Below the pieces are notes generated by a model. It was not told where the DNA came from. It did not search any database and saw only the letters and a list, made by a program, of their open reading frames with translations. Of a DNA stretch of 64,000 bases, positions 52,186 to 60,614 are shown piece after piece. Each line of letters opens with the position of its first letter. The first letter of the stretch is position 1. Source of the DNA: Pinisolibacter aquiterrae. Lineage in GTDB: Bacteria; Pseudomonadota; Alphaproteobacteria; Rhizobiales; Ancalomicrobiaceae. The DNA lies in the NCBI RefSeq assembly GCF_019160155.1, contig NZ_JAFNIH010000061.1:251532-315531 (forward strand), given 5' to 3'. The position numbers and the translations under genes are program-made.

Positions 52186-53085
52186 TCAGGTTGCCGCGGC
52201 ATCGGCCTCCCCCGACGCGAGGATCGCCGCGGCGGCGGCGACCATGCCGGCGAGGCCGTCCCAACCCGAAGTGTGGCCGATCGTCTCCACCCGGTCGAGC
52301 AGGGCGTCGGACACGTCTCCGGCGGCGAGGCGATCGAGCAGATCGACCAACCGCGCCGCCATCTCGCCCTCGGCCGAATGGGCGAGATGGGCGGCGGCGA
52401 TCGCGTTGGTCGCCGTCGCGGCCATGGGCACGATCCCACCGGCCACCCTGTCGGCGAGGTCGCCGCGCCCGAGCCGGCGCAGGGCGACGAGGAAGCCGGC
52501 GAGGAAGTCGTCGCCGGACGGCGTCAGACCCGGGCCGAGGCCGACCAGCCGCGAGGCGTCCGGCACGGGTTCCCCCCCTCCCGCTCGCGCCCAGGCGGTG
52601 AAGGCGGCGATCGCGGCCGCCGCCGGCGCCAGGAACGGGTCGAGGCGCGCAGTCGACGGCGTCTCGCCCCGGCAGAGATCGGCGACGAGGACGCCGAGGC
52701 CGACCGGCGAGCGCCTCTCGGCCGCCGCCGCCAGCCGGTCGAGACCACGGGCCAGCGCCTGCGTCGACAGAGGCCCGGGTCGCGGTGCCCGCCAGGGGGC
52801 GAGACCGGCGAAGTCGAAGACGGTTCCGCCGACGCGCAGCCGGGCGCCGCGCACCTCCACCACACTCCCGATGGCGACGTCGGCGGTGAGCTCCCGTCCG
52901 TCGTCGACGTCGGCGAGGAGATGCGTCGGGCCGGGACCGAAGTCGGTCGGCCCGACGCAGACGAGACCGCCGCCGAAGTCGAGATAGTAGCTGCGGGCGA
53001 AGACGGCGATCACGCGCCCTCGCCCACCCGGCGCGAGGACGCGGGCGGCGGCGGCGCCGATCGTCGTCACGGGTCTCGTCCGCAT
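52186..53085 (-). CDS. allH: DUF2877 protein, oxamate carbamoyltransferase subunit (AllH/YlbF-like)
   Basis: A 299-residue DUF2877 protein. The family motif LVGLGPGLTPSGDDFLAGFL is at about residues 180-200, followed by helical sequence with VPMAATATNAIAAAHLAHSAEGE. In E. coli the homologue YlbF has been reported with FdrA and YlbE to form oxamate carbamoyltransferase, renamed AllFGH. It is 30 bp downstream of the carbamate kinase gene. The start at 53085 is the first ATG after a weak site. Function is by family and context. Confidence 0.85.
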   Translation of the reverse strand: MRTRPVTTIGAAAARVLAPGGRGRVIAVFARSYYLDFGGGLVCVGPTDFGPGPTHLLADVDDGRELTADVAIGSVVEVRGARLRVGGTVFDFAGLAPWRAPRPGPLSTQALARGLDRLAAAAERRSPVGLGVLVADLCRGETPSTARLDPFLAPAAAAIAAFTAWARAGGGEPVPDASRLVGLGPGLTPSGDDFLAGFLVALRRLGRGDLADRVAGGIVPMAATATNAIAAAHLAHSAEGEMAARLVDLLDRLAAGDVSDALLDRVETIGHTSGWDGLAGMVAAAAAILASGEADAAAT

Positions 53086-53115
53086 CGCGCGCTCGTCGGC
53101 TCCTCGACCATCCGT

Positions 53116-54105
53116 TCAGGCCGCCTCCGGGTGGCGGGGCGCCTCGATCTCGTCGGCGACGATGTGCGTTCCGGTCTCGCCGCGCAACATCGGTACCGCG
53201 TCTTCGAGACGACCGATCAGCACGCGCTTGCCGCCGCCCTCGAGGAACTGGATCGCCGCGTCGATCTTCGGCCCCATGCTGCCGGGCGGGAACTGGCCGT
53301 CGGCATGATGGCGGCGGATTTCGGCGAGGCTCACCCGCTCGAGCGCCCGTTGAGTCGGTTTGCCGAAGTCGATGGCCACCCGCGGAACCGACGTGAGGAT
53401 CATCAGATCCTCGATGCCGAGGAGATTGGCCATCAGAGCCGAGGTGCGGTCCTTGTCGATCACCGCCTCGACGCCGTGGCGGCACCCCATCTCGTCGCGC
53501 ACCACCGGAATGCCGCCGCCGCCGCCGGCGATGACCACCGCGCCCGAGGCCGCGGCCGTGCCGATCAGCGCCGTCTCGACGATGTGGCGCGGCATCGGCG
53601 AGGGCACGACGCAGCGCCACCCGCGCCCGGAATCCTCCCGCATCTCCCAGCCGAGCTCCTCACGCAACGCCGTCGCTTCGGCTTCGGTGTAGAAGTAGCC
53701 GATCGGCTTGGTCGGGTTCGCGAAGGCGGGGTCTTCGGGGTCGACCTCGACCTGGGTCAGCATGCAGACCACCTCGCGCGGATTGCCGACGGCGCGCAGC
53801 GTGTTCTCCAGTGCCTGAAGCAGCACGTAGGCGACGCCGCCCTGACTATGGGCGACGAGGATGTCGAGCGACATCGGCGCCACCCGATGGCGGGCGAGCA
53901 CGTTGCGCATCAGGATCTTGCCGACCACCGGGCCGTTGCCGTGGGTGACGACGAGTTGCGTGTCGAGTTCCATCAGCGGCAGCAGGGCGGCGCCGAGGCG
54001 GGCGGCGACCTCGGCCTGTTCGGCGGGAGTACCGCGAATACCCTCGGGGTGGATGGCATTGCCGCCGATGGCGATCAGCAGGCGGGCGGGGATGTCCTCG
54101 ATCAT
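53116..54105 (-). CDS. arcC: Carbamate kinase
   Basis: A 329-residue carbamate kinase, which uses carbamoyl phosphate and ADP to make ATP, carbon dioxide and ammonia. The N-terminal LLIAIGGNAIHPEG and QLVVTHGNGPVVGKILMRN are the amino-acid-kinase phosphate loops. AGGGGGIPVVRD and DKDRTSALMANLLGIEDLMILTSV are typical of the second half, and GSMGPKIDAAIQFLEGGGKRVLIG closes it. It sits between the DUF1116 and DUF2877 genes, so it is the energy-yielding last step of the oxamate pathway. Confidence 0.96.
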   Translation of the reverse strand: MIEDIPARLLIAIGGNAIHPEGIRGTPAEQAEVAARLGAALLPLMELDTQLVVTHGNGPVVGKILMRNVLARHRVAPMSLDILVAHSQGGVAYVLLQALENTLRAVGNPREVVCMLTQVEVDPEDPAFANPTKPIGYFYTEAEATALREELGWEMREDSGRGWRCVVPSPMPRHIVETALIGTAAASGAVVIAGGGGGIPVVRDEMGCRHGVEAVIDKDRTSALMANLLGIEDLMILTSVPRVAIDFGKPTQRALERVSLAEIRRHHADGQFPPGSMGPKIDAAIQFLEGGGKRVLIGRLEDAVPMLRGETGTHIVADEIEAPRHPEAA

Positions 54106-54236
54106 GTCGACCTCCCGGGTGTGGTCGTCTCGTTGGTTGCGGAAACGCGACGCCGTCCGTCGGCCGTGCGCGGCCGGCGAGGTGTTCGGTTCCGGTGGGA
54201 CGCGCGGATCGCGCGCCCCGTCTCGTTCGGTACGGA

Positions 54237-55496
54237 TCAGGCCGCCGCGACGCGGGCGGCGGCGAGCGCCTCGAGCGCCTGTTCGAAACAGGCGAGCGGC
54301 GGCCGCACCGTTCCGGCGCCGACCTGGCCGATGCCGGGCAGGCGATGGGCGATGCCGGTGTTGATCACCGGGGTGATCCCGCTCTCCACCACTCGCCGCG
54401 CGTCGAGGCCGAGACAGGCCCCCTGGAAGTCCCAGGTCGGGATCTGCAGGGTGGTGTTGGCCTCGACGTAGATCTCGCGCATCTGCTCCGAGATCTCGAG
54501 CGCGTCGGAGAAGCCGCCCGAACCGACGAAGCGAGTGACGCCGGGAGCCGCGATCATCGCCGCACCGCCGATGCCGAAGGTCTCGGTGATGGCGCTGTCG
54601 CCGATGTCCGGGTTGGCGTCGGCCTGCGAGTAGCCGGTGAAGAACAGGCCGACCGGCGTATTGACCGGAGCGGTGAACCAGCGGTTCCCGAGACCCGCGA
54701 CGCGGATGCCGAAGTCGCGGCCGTTGCGGGTCATGGCGGTGACGATCGAGCCTTCACCGACGGCGTGGCCGGCATCCATGACGCATTTGCAGTGAGCCAT
54801 CGCCACGTTGAGGAAGAACTGATCGGTGCGTCCGAGGAAGCGCAGTACCGCCTCCTTGTCGGCGTCCGTCGCCTCGCCGGCGGCGATGTCGGCGGCGAGC
54901 GCCTTGAGGAGCAGGGCGGAGGCGGCGATGTTCCGCTGATGGAACTCGTCGCCCATGGTGATCGCCTGGGCCATCAGCGCGGTGAGATCGATCCCGCCCT
55001 GGATGCGCTTCAAGGTCGCCGAGAGAACCGGAGCGAGAACGTCGCGCATCCAGGCGAGCCGGGTCTGCACCTCGCCCTCGAAGGCGCCGAAGCGCATCAC
55101 CTTTCCGATGCCCTCGTTGAGGTTGCAGTAGGCGACGTTGCCCTGTTCGGCGTTCTCCACGACGAGCACCGGCATGTGCGCGGACGTGATGCCGCCCATC
55201 GGACCGACCGCGGAGTTGTCGTGGCAGGGGACGAAGCGGATCTTCGACGCGGCGAAGACCTCGGCCTCCTCGGTCGTCTTCGCCCAGCCCTCGAACAGGC
55301 AGGCCCCGAGCACCGCGCCCTGCATCGGGCCGGTCATCGCGTCCCATGCGATCGGCGGGCCGGCGTGCATGAGCACCGCGCCTTCGGCGAGCACCGGGAT
55401 GCACGCCCCGGCGGGGCGCACGTCGACGAGACGGGGACGGGCCCGACGGATCTCGGCGATCACCGCCGCATTGGCTTCATTGATTGTCGCATACAT
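54237..55496 (-). CDS. allG: DUF1116 protein, oxamate carbamoyltransferase subunit (AllG/YlbE-like)
   Basis: A 419-residue DUF1116 protein. Family landmarks are AVLMHAGPPIAWDAMTGPMQGAVLGA, PCHDNSAVGPMGGITSAHMPV, ALMAQAITMGDEFHQRNIAAS and FTAPVNTPVGLFFTGYSQADANPDIGDSAI-type sequence. It matches the E. coli YlbE protein over the full length. Its start was set at MYATINEAN, 14 bp after the FdrA stop, and a longer form would add arginine-rich non-family residues. It is the second catalytic partner of FdrA. Confidence 0.9.
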   Translation of the reverse strand: MYATINEANAAVIAEIRRARPRLVDVRPAGACIPVLAEGAVLMHAGPPIAWDAMTGPMQGAVLGACLFEGWAKTTEEAEVFAASKIRFVPCHDNSAVGPMGGITSAHMPVLVVENAEQGNVAYCNLNEGIGKVMRFGAFEGEVQTRLAWMRDVLAPVLSATLKRIQGGIDLTALMAQAITMGDEFHQRNIAASALLLKALAADIAAGEATDADKEAVLRFLGRTDQFFLNVAMAHCKCVMDAGHAVGEGSIVTAMTRNGRDFGIRVAGLGNRWFTAPVNTPVGLFFTGYSQADANPDIGDSAITETFGIGGAAMIAAPGVTRFVGSGGFSDALEISEQMREIYVEANTTLQIPTWDFQGACLGLDARRVVESGITPVINTGIAHRLPGIGQVGAGTVRPPLACFEQALEALAAARVAAA

Positions 55497-55510
55497 GTCG
55501 AGACTCCGGA

Positions 55511-57175
55511 TCAGACGAGGGAGGCGGCCAGGCGGCGCAGCCGTTCGGCGCCTTCCGGGGCGGGTTCCCATTGCAGGTGGACGGTGTCGACGCCGTTGGA
55601 GGCGAGGTCGTCGGCGAAACTGCGCAGACCGATGTCGATCACCGAGGCGGGACCGGCGAGGAGTGCGGGCGGCGTTCCCGACGCGACCCCTGGGGGCGAC
55701 AGGAGCCTGAGGGCGAGAAGAACCGCCGCCCGCACACTGCCGGCGATCAGGATGCCGGCATCTTCGAGTTTGCGAGACTGGGCCGTGAGATCCTGCGGAT
55801 CGTCGGCGGCGCCGGTGACGGTGGCGACGACGGTGATCGGCGAAGCCTCGCCGCGCGCCGCGCGCATCTCTTCGACGGCACGGGCGAGCTCACCGGCCGG
55901 ATCGACGTGGCTCCCGAAGCCGAGCACCACGTCGGCCAGCAGGACGCCGGCGTCCGCGTCCTCCGCCAGAGCGTGGACCAGCTCGTTGCGACCGAAGGGA
56001 TCGATCATCGGATGCGGACGGCCACGGGTGTAGACGTCGTCGCCGAGATCGATGATGCGGTGCGCCTCGGTGCGCAACATGAAGCCCTCGGCATGGGTCT
56101 CGTCGCGGACGAGATCGAGGGTCTCGGCGAGGAGCGCCGCCGCCTCGCCGGCGAGCGTGCCGCCGGTATAGAGGCCACGGATGCCACGTCCCGTCGGCCG
56201 GGGCAGATCGCGAGCGAGCGCATCGATCTCGGCGAGTTCGACCGCCAGCGCCGCCGCCTCGTCGAGAGTGCGGGCGAGGTGAAGGTCGTCGAAGTCGCGC
56301 CGGGCGGGACGATCGCCGAGGAACAGGGCGACGACCGGCTTGCCCAGCTTCGCCATCCGGTCCAGGAGCCGCGCCCGGACCGCCGCCGCCGGCGGCTTGG
56401 AGACGAAGGCGACGACCCGGGTCGCCGGATCGGCGGCGACGAGATCGAGGGCGGTCTCGGCCGAGATTCCGCCGATCTTCTCGGAGAGGTCGCGACCGCC
56501 GAGGCCGAGGGCATGGGAGATGCCCATGCCGCGACGGGCGATCTGGCACGTCAGTTCCTGGATGCCGGTGCCGGAGGCGCCGACGACCGCGATCGGCCCC
56601 GAGGGCACGCGATTGGCGAAGGCGAGCGGGGCACCGCCGACGATCGCCGTGCCGCAGTCCGGCCCCATGACGAGAAGGCCGTGATCGCGGGCATAGGTCT
56701 TGAGATCGCGTTCCTGATCGATCCCGACGTTGTCGGAGAAGATCATGACGTTCATGCCGCTCTCGAGCGCCTCGCGAGCCAGTCCGTGAGCATATTGACC
56801 GGCGACCGAGACGAGGGCGACGTTCGCCTTCGGGTTCGTTTCCCGGGCGCGCCGCCAGGAGCGGACCACCGGGTAGCGCGCCTTGCGAACGCCCTTGGCG
56901 AGGTTCGCCAGCCGGTCGCGCACCTCGCCGGCGACCGCGTCGGCGACCGCCTCGTCGTCGCTCTCGGTGTCGACGACGATGCAGAGGTCGTTGGGGGAGG
57001 CCTCCGCGAGGAGGTCGACCCACAGGCCGGTCTCGCGGAAGACATCCTTGTTGGCGGGGGTTCCCATCATCACCGAGACGCGTGTCACCTCGGGGAGAGC
57101 GGAGAGATCCCGCGACAGGACCATCAGGGTGACGGAGTCCTGGAAGTTGCCCTTGAGCAGACGAGCGCGGATCAT
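55511..57175 (-). CDS. fdrA: FdrA, oxamate carbamoyltransferase large subunit (AllF-like)
   Basis: A 554-residue protein of the succinyl-CoA-synthetase-like FdrA family. The N-terminal half contains a CoA-binding-type Rossmann segment with GPIAVVGASGTGIQELTCQIARRG and GLGGRDLSEKIGGIS. The C-terminal ligase-like half has GLYTGGTLAGEAAALL and RPHPMIDPFGRNELVHAL. It begins five residues from MIRARLLKGNFQDSVTLM, the usual FdrA start, two bases after the MFS stop. It probably binds the carbamoyl donor or acceptor. Confidence 0.92.
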   Translation of the reverse strand: MIRARLLKGNFQDSVTLMVLSRDLSALPEVTRVSVMMGTPANKDVFRETGLWVDLLAEASPNDLCIVVDTESDDEAVADAVAGEVRDRLANLAKGVRKARYPVVRSWRRARETNPKANVALVSVAGQYAHGLAREALESGMNVMIFSDNVGIDQERDLKTYARDHGLLVMGPDCGTAIVGGAPLAFANRVPSGPIAVVGASGTGIQELTCQIARRGMGISHALGLGGRDLSEKIGGISAETALDLVAADPATRVVAFVSKPPAAAVRARLLDRMAKLGKPVVALFLGDRPARRDFDDLHLARTLDEAAALAVELAEIDALARDLPRPTGRGIRGLYTGGTLAGEAAALLAETLDLVRDETHAEGFMLRTEAHRIIDLGDDVYTRGRPHPMIDPFGRNELVHALAEDADAGVLLADVVLGFGSHVDPAGELARAVEEMRAARGEASPITVVATVTGAADDPQDLTAQSRKLEDAGILIAGSVRAAVLLALRLLSPPGVASGTPPALLAGPASVIDIGLRSFADDLASNGVDTVHLQWEPAPEGAERLRRLAASLV

Positions 57176-57176
57176 C

Positions 57177-58463
57177 TCAGGCGGCCTTTCCGGTCGAGTT
57201 GGGGCCGGCGTCCTTCAGGAACATCATGCCGACCAGACCGACCATCAGGATCGCGGCGGAGATGTAGAAGTTGGCCGCGAGGCTGCCGGTGGCGTCGGCG
57301 ATCGCGCCGGCGATGACGGGAGCGACGATCGACGAGGACATGCCGACGAAGTTGAAGATGCCGAAGGCGGTCCCGTAGGAGTCCTTCGAGGCGTTGTCGG
57401 CGACGGTGGCGACCAGGACCGGGTCGAGCGCCAGCTTGCCGAAGAAGCCGTAGACGCAGATCGCAGCGATCACCTGGTTCACGTCCTGAAGGAAGGCGAT
57501 CGAGATCAGGCTGAGGGCGGCGACCGGAACCAGCACCATGACCAGCGGACGGCGCTTGCCGAGCTTGTCGGAGATGCGGGCGAAGAGCAGGCCACCGGGG
57601 ATCGACACCCACGCGACGAGCGAGGAGATGTTGCCGATGTCCTTCACCGGGATGCCGCGCTCGGTCTGCAGATAGTAGGGCAGCCAGGTCAGGATCATGA
57701 AGAAGCCGAACAGCGAGCAGAACACCATCACGTAGGTGACGACGAGGTTGCGGTTGCGGATCAACGCCATGAAGGACGAACCCTGCGAGCGGCCGGCGGT
57801 CTGCGCCGGGCGGGGCTGCTCCTTGACCAGCCACCAGATCAGCAGGCCGGTGACGATGGTCGGGATGGCCATGAAGTAGAACGGCGTGCGCCAGCCCATG
57901 CCGAGCGTGTAGGCGATCCAACTGGAGGCCATCAGACCGAGGGCGATGCCGAAGGCCATGCCCGAATTGATGATGGCGCTGCCGAGCGAGCGGTATTCCT
58001 GCGGAATCTGCTCGGACGAGATGCCGTATTGCGGGCCGTAATAGGTGCCTTCACCGGCGCCGGTGACGACGCGCGAGGCGATGAGTTGCCAGAAGCTCTT
58101 GACCGATCCGGTCACGGCGGTGAATACGCCGAACAGGATGAAGCCCGGCACCAACACCTTCTTGCGGCCGATGCGATCACCGAGGATGCCCGCGGGGATC
58201 TGCAGGATGGCGTAGGAGAAGAAGAAGAAGCTCGAGATCAGGCCGAGCTCGGTGCCGCTCAGGCCGAACTCGCTCTGGATGTCCTTCATCACCGGGTTGA
58301 GAACCGTCCGGTCGGCGTACATGAACACCCAACCGAGCCAGAACAGGAAAATGGTGATCCACCAACCGGGAATGCCGAAGGTTCGGTCGGTCGGGGCGGA
58401 CGCCGTGGACCTCGTCGAGCCCGATGTCTGGGCCTTCTCGGATGCAGCGGTTTGACTGGTCAT
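57177..58463 (-). CDS. MFS transporter (anion:cation symporter-like)
   Basis: A 428-residue twelve-helix transporter. FLFWLGWVFMYADRTVLNPVMKDIQSEFGLSGTELGLI is the opening pair of helices with the conserved loop, and GDRIGRKKVLVPGFILFG is the MFS loop 2-3 motif. The loop 8-9 region reads ARISDKLGKRRPLVMVL. About 45 serine- and threonine-rich residues precede helix 1. It is the first gene of the oxamate operon and is therefore the candidate importer of oxalurate, allantoin or a related ureide. Confidence 0.9.
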   Translation of the reverse strand: MTSQTAASEKAQTSGSTRSTASAPTDRTFGIPGWWITIFLFWLGWVFMYADRTVLNPVMKDIQSEFGLSGTELGLISSFFFFSYAILQIPAGILGDRIGRKKVLVPGFILFGVFTAVTGSVKSFWQLIASRVVTGAGEGTYYGPQYGISSEQIPQEYRSLGSAIINSGMAFGIALGLMASSWIAYTLGMGWRTPFYFMAIPTIVTGLLIWWLVKEQPRPAQTAGRSQGSSFMALIRNRNLVVTYVMVFCSLFGFFMILTWLPYYLQTERGIPVKDIGNISSLVAWVSIPGGLLFARISDKLGKRRPLVMVLVPVAALSLISIAFLQDVNQVIAAICVYGFFGKLALDPVLVATVADNASKDSYGTAFGIFNFVGMSSSIVAPVIAGAIADATGSLAANFYISAAILMVGLVGMMFLKDAGPNSTGKAA

Positions 58464-58738
58464 GGTAGTGACCCCCCACAGTTGAAGCGATGGATCCTGG
58501 GATACGCCCGTCGCGCACCCGATTCTTTCCGAAACTTCGCGACAATTCGGGCCGCGAACCACCGGCGGACGGGTCCGGCGGCGCTCCGCGCGAGACCGCC
58601 CGGAGCCTCATAAGGCGATGAAAGAACTATCGTTTCCCTCCGATCGACAAAGCCCGGCGGGGGGCCGGTGACTGTTGAAGGTGGTGGGGAGCCCTCTCCT
58701 CTCCGCCTCACCTTTCGTTCAGCGACGGTCCGATTGTT

Positions 58739-58778
58739 GAATTCTCTCGAATTCCGCAGAAATACCTAAGGTACTTCT
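58739..58778. promoter_or_regulatory. Two adjacent inverted repeats upstream of the oxamate operon
   Basis: GAATTC-TCTC-GAATTC (58739-58754) and AGAAATACC-TAA-GGTACTTCT (58758-58778, with symmetric single mismatches) lie back to back in an AT-richer stretch. They are about 280 bp upstream of the MFS start and 780 bp upstream of the binding-protein gene on the other strand. They look like operator sites; which gene they serve is open. Confidence 0.5.
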
Positions 58779-59555
58779 ACGTTCGCAGCGGTCGCCGTGT
58801 CCGCGATTTCCGGGTCTCGCCCCCTTTGGATCCGGTCGAACCGGCGGGGAACCGGCGAATTCTCCGCCCCTTCGACCCGGCGACAGCCGTCCCGAGCGCC
58901 TTCATGCGCCGGGGCGTCGATGCGGTACTTTCAAAATTCGGGTTCGCCAGAGGCGGCCATACCTCCGAAAAATCGAGTAGCCGAGCGTATGATGTCCGTC
59001 GAAGAGGACAGTCTCATCTGAAGAGCGGCGACATTTCGCGCGATCGACGGCGATCGACTTCGAAACACGATTGGACGCGTGCCGACGGCGAACGCCGGTC
59101 ACGATGAACATGCTCATCGCCGCCCTCGCCGGCGGGGTGATGGTGACGAGCATCGGCGGCGTCGATCTCGCCGAAGCCGCCGAGGGTCTCGTCGAGACGG
59201 TGGCGACGATCCGGCGACGATGCTCGACATGCCGACGGCGACCCCGGCCGAGGCGCAGCGCCTTCCCGACGACGGGCTCGCGGCCGCCTCGCGCGCCGAC
59301 GTGACTCTCGACATTCCCGATCGCAACGCCGTCGTGAAAGGCCGCCGCATCGTCGCCCGCACGGAGCGGCGGGTCGAGCCGGTTCTCGACCGAGCCGGTC
59401 GGGCTTCGGCGTTCGGTGGACCGCCGTGCACCGAGTTGCGAAACATCATTGATCGGAAAGCCGAGGCGGCTCACAAATTGCGGATCGGAGGCCCCGGAAC
59501 CGAAAAAGAAGCTCGCGTCCACGGGGGGGCCGACCGCAACCGGGGAGACAATGCC
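58779..59555. other. Interval before the ABC importer, with decayed coding-like sequence
   Basis: About 780 bp without a confident gene. Around 59104-59210 a frame reads MLIAALAGGVMVTSIGGVDLAEAAEG, with a possible frameshift into ADVTLDIPDRNAVVKGRR. This has coding-like composition but no family match that I can support. The rest may be the long leader of the binding-protein gene. Confidence 0.4.
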
Positions 59556-60614
59556 ATGTCTGGATTCGCCGCCGCCGCAGGACACACTCGCCGTGTCGCC
59601 TTCGGCCTCCTCCTGGGGTCCACCGTTCTCGCCGGAGGCCTCTCGGGCGCGCGGGCCGCGGGCACGCTGGTGATGTACTGCGGCGTCGACGAGGCCTGGT
59701 GCCGGTCGATGGCCACCACCTACGAGAAGGAGACCGGGGTCAAGGTCGACATGATCCGCATGTCGGCCGGCGAGACCTACGCCCGCATCCGCGCCGAGAA
59801 GGACAATCCGCACGGCGACATCTGGTGGGGCGGCACCGGCGATCCCCATCTCCAGGCGGCCGACGACGGCCTGACCGAGGCCTATGTCTCGCCGAAGCGG
59901 GCGCAGTTGCGCGACTGGGCGCAGAAACAGGCGACGATCGCGCACGACCGTACCGTCGGCATCTACATGGGCGCGCTCGGCTTCGGCTACAACAAGGACG
60001 AACTGGCGCGCCGCAAGCTGACCGCGCCGGCCTGCTGGTCCGATCTGATCAAGCCCGAGTTCAAGGGCGAGATACAGATGGCCGACCCCAACGCCTCGGG
60101 AACGGCCTGGACGGTGCTCGCCACCATCATTCAGTTGATGGGCGAGGAGAACGCCTTCACCTACCTCAAGGCGCTGCACGCCAACGTCAACGAATATCCC
60201 AAGACCGGGGCCGCTCCGGCGCTGTCGATCGGCCAGGGCGAGACGCTGATCGGCATCGCCTTCCAGCACGACATCATCAACGTCGCGCGGTCCGGCAAGC
60301 CGGCGCAGGTCGTCTCGCCGTGCGAGGGGACCGGCTACGAGATCGGCTCGATGAGCCTGATCAAGGGGGCGCCGCACCCGGAAGAGGCCAAGAAGTTCTA
60401 CGAGTGGGCCTTGACGCCGGCCGCGCAGAAACTCGCCGCCGCTGCCGGCAGCTTCCAGATCCCGTCCAATCCCGAAACGCCGGTTCCGCCCGAATCGCCC
60501 GATCTCTCCAAGGTCAAGCTGATCGCCTACGACTTCGCGACCTACGGCTCGAAGGCGACCCGTAATCGCATCCTCGCGCGGTGGGCCGAGCAAGTGAAGA
60601 ACGCGCCGCGGTGA
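59556..60614 (+). CDS. ABC transporter substrate-binding protein (Fbp/Afu type, ligand uncertain)
   Basis: A 352-residue periplasmic protein. The signal peptide is RRVAFGLLLGSTVLAGGLSGARA with cleavage near residue 35. The mature part begins GTLVMYCGVDEAWCRSMATTYEKETGVKVDMIRMSAGETYARI, a type 2 periplasmic-binding fold close to FbpA. In ferric-binding proteins two adjacent tyrosines hold the metal; at the matching place this protein has IAFQHDIINV, so iron is unlikely by that mode. A sugar-phosphate or phosphonate ligand is possible. A GGGGAGA site precedes the ATG; the permease start overlaps the stop. Confidence 0.88.
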   Translation: MSGFAAAAGHTRRVAFGLLLGSTVLAGGLSGARAAGTLVMYCGVDEAWCRSMATTYEKETGVKVDMIRMSAGETYARIRAEKDNPHGDIWWGGTGDPHLQAADDGLTEAYVSPKRAQLRDWAQKQATIAHDRTVGIYMGALGFGYNKDELARRKLTAPACWSDLIKPEFKGEIQMADPNASGTAWTVLATIIQLMGEENAFTYLKALHANVNEYPKTGAAPALSIGQGETLIGIAFQHDIINVARSGKPAQVVSPCEGTGYEIGSMSLIKGAPHPEEAKKFYEWALTPAAQKLAAAAGSFQIPSNPETPVPPESPDLSKVKLIAYDFATYGSKATRNRILARWAEQVKNAPR

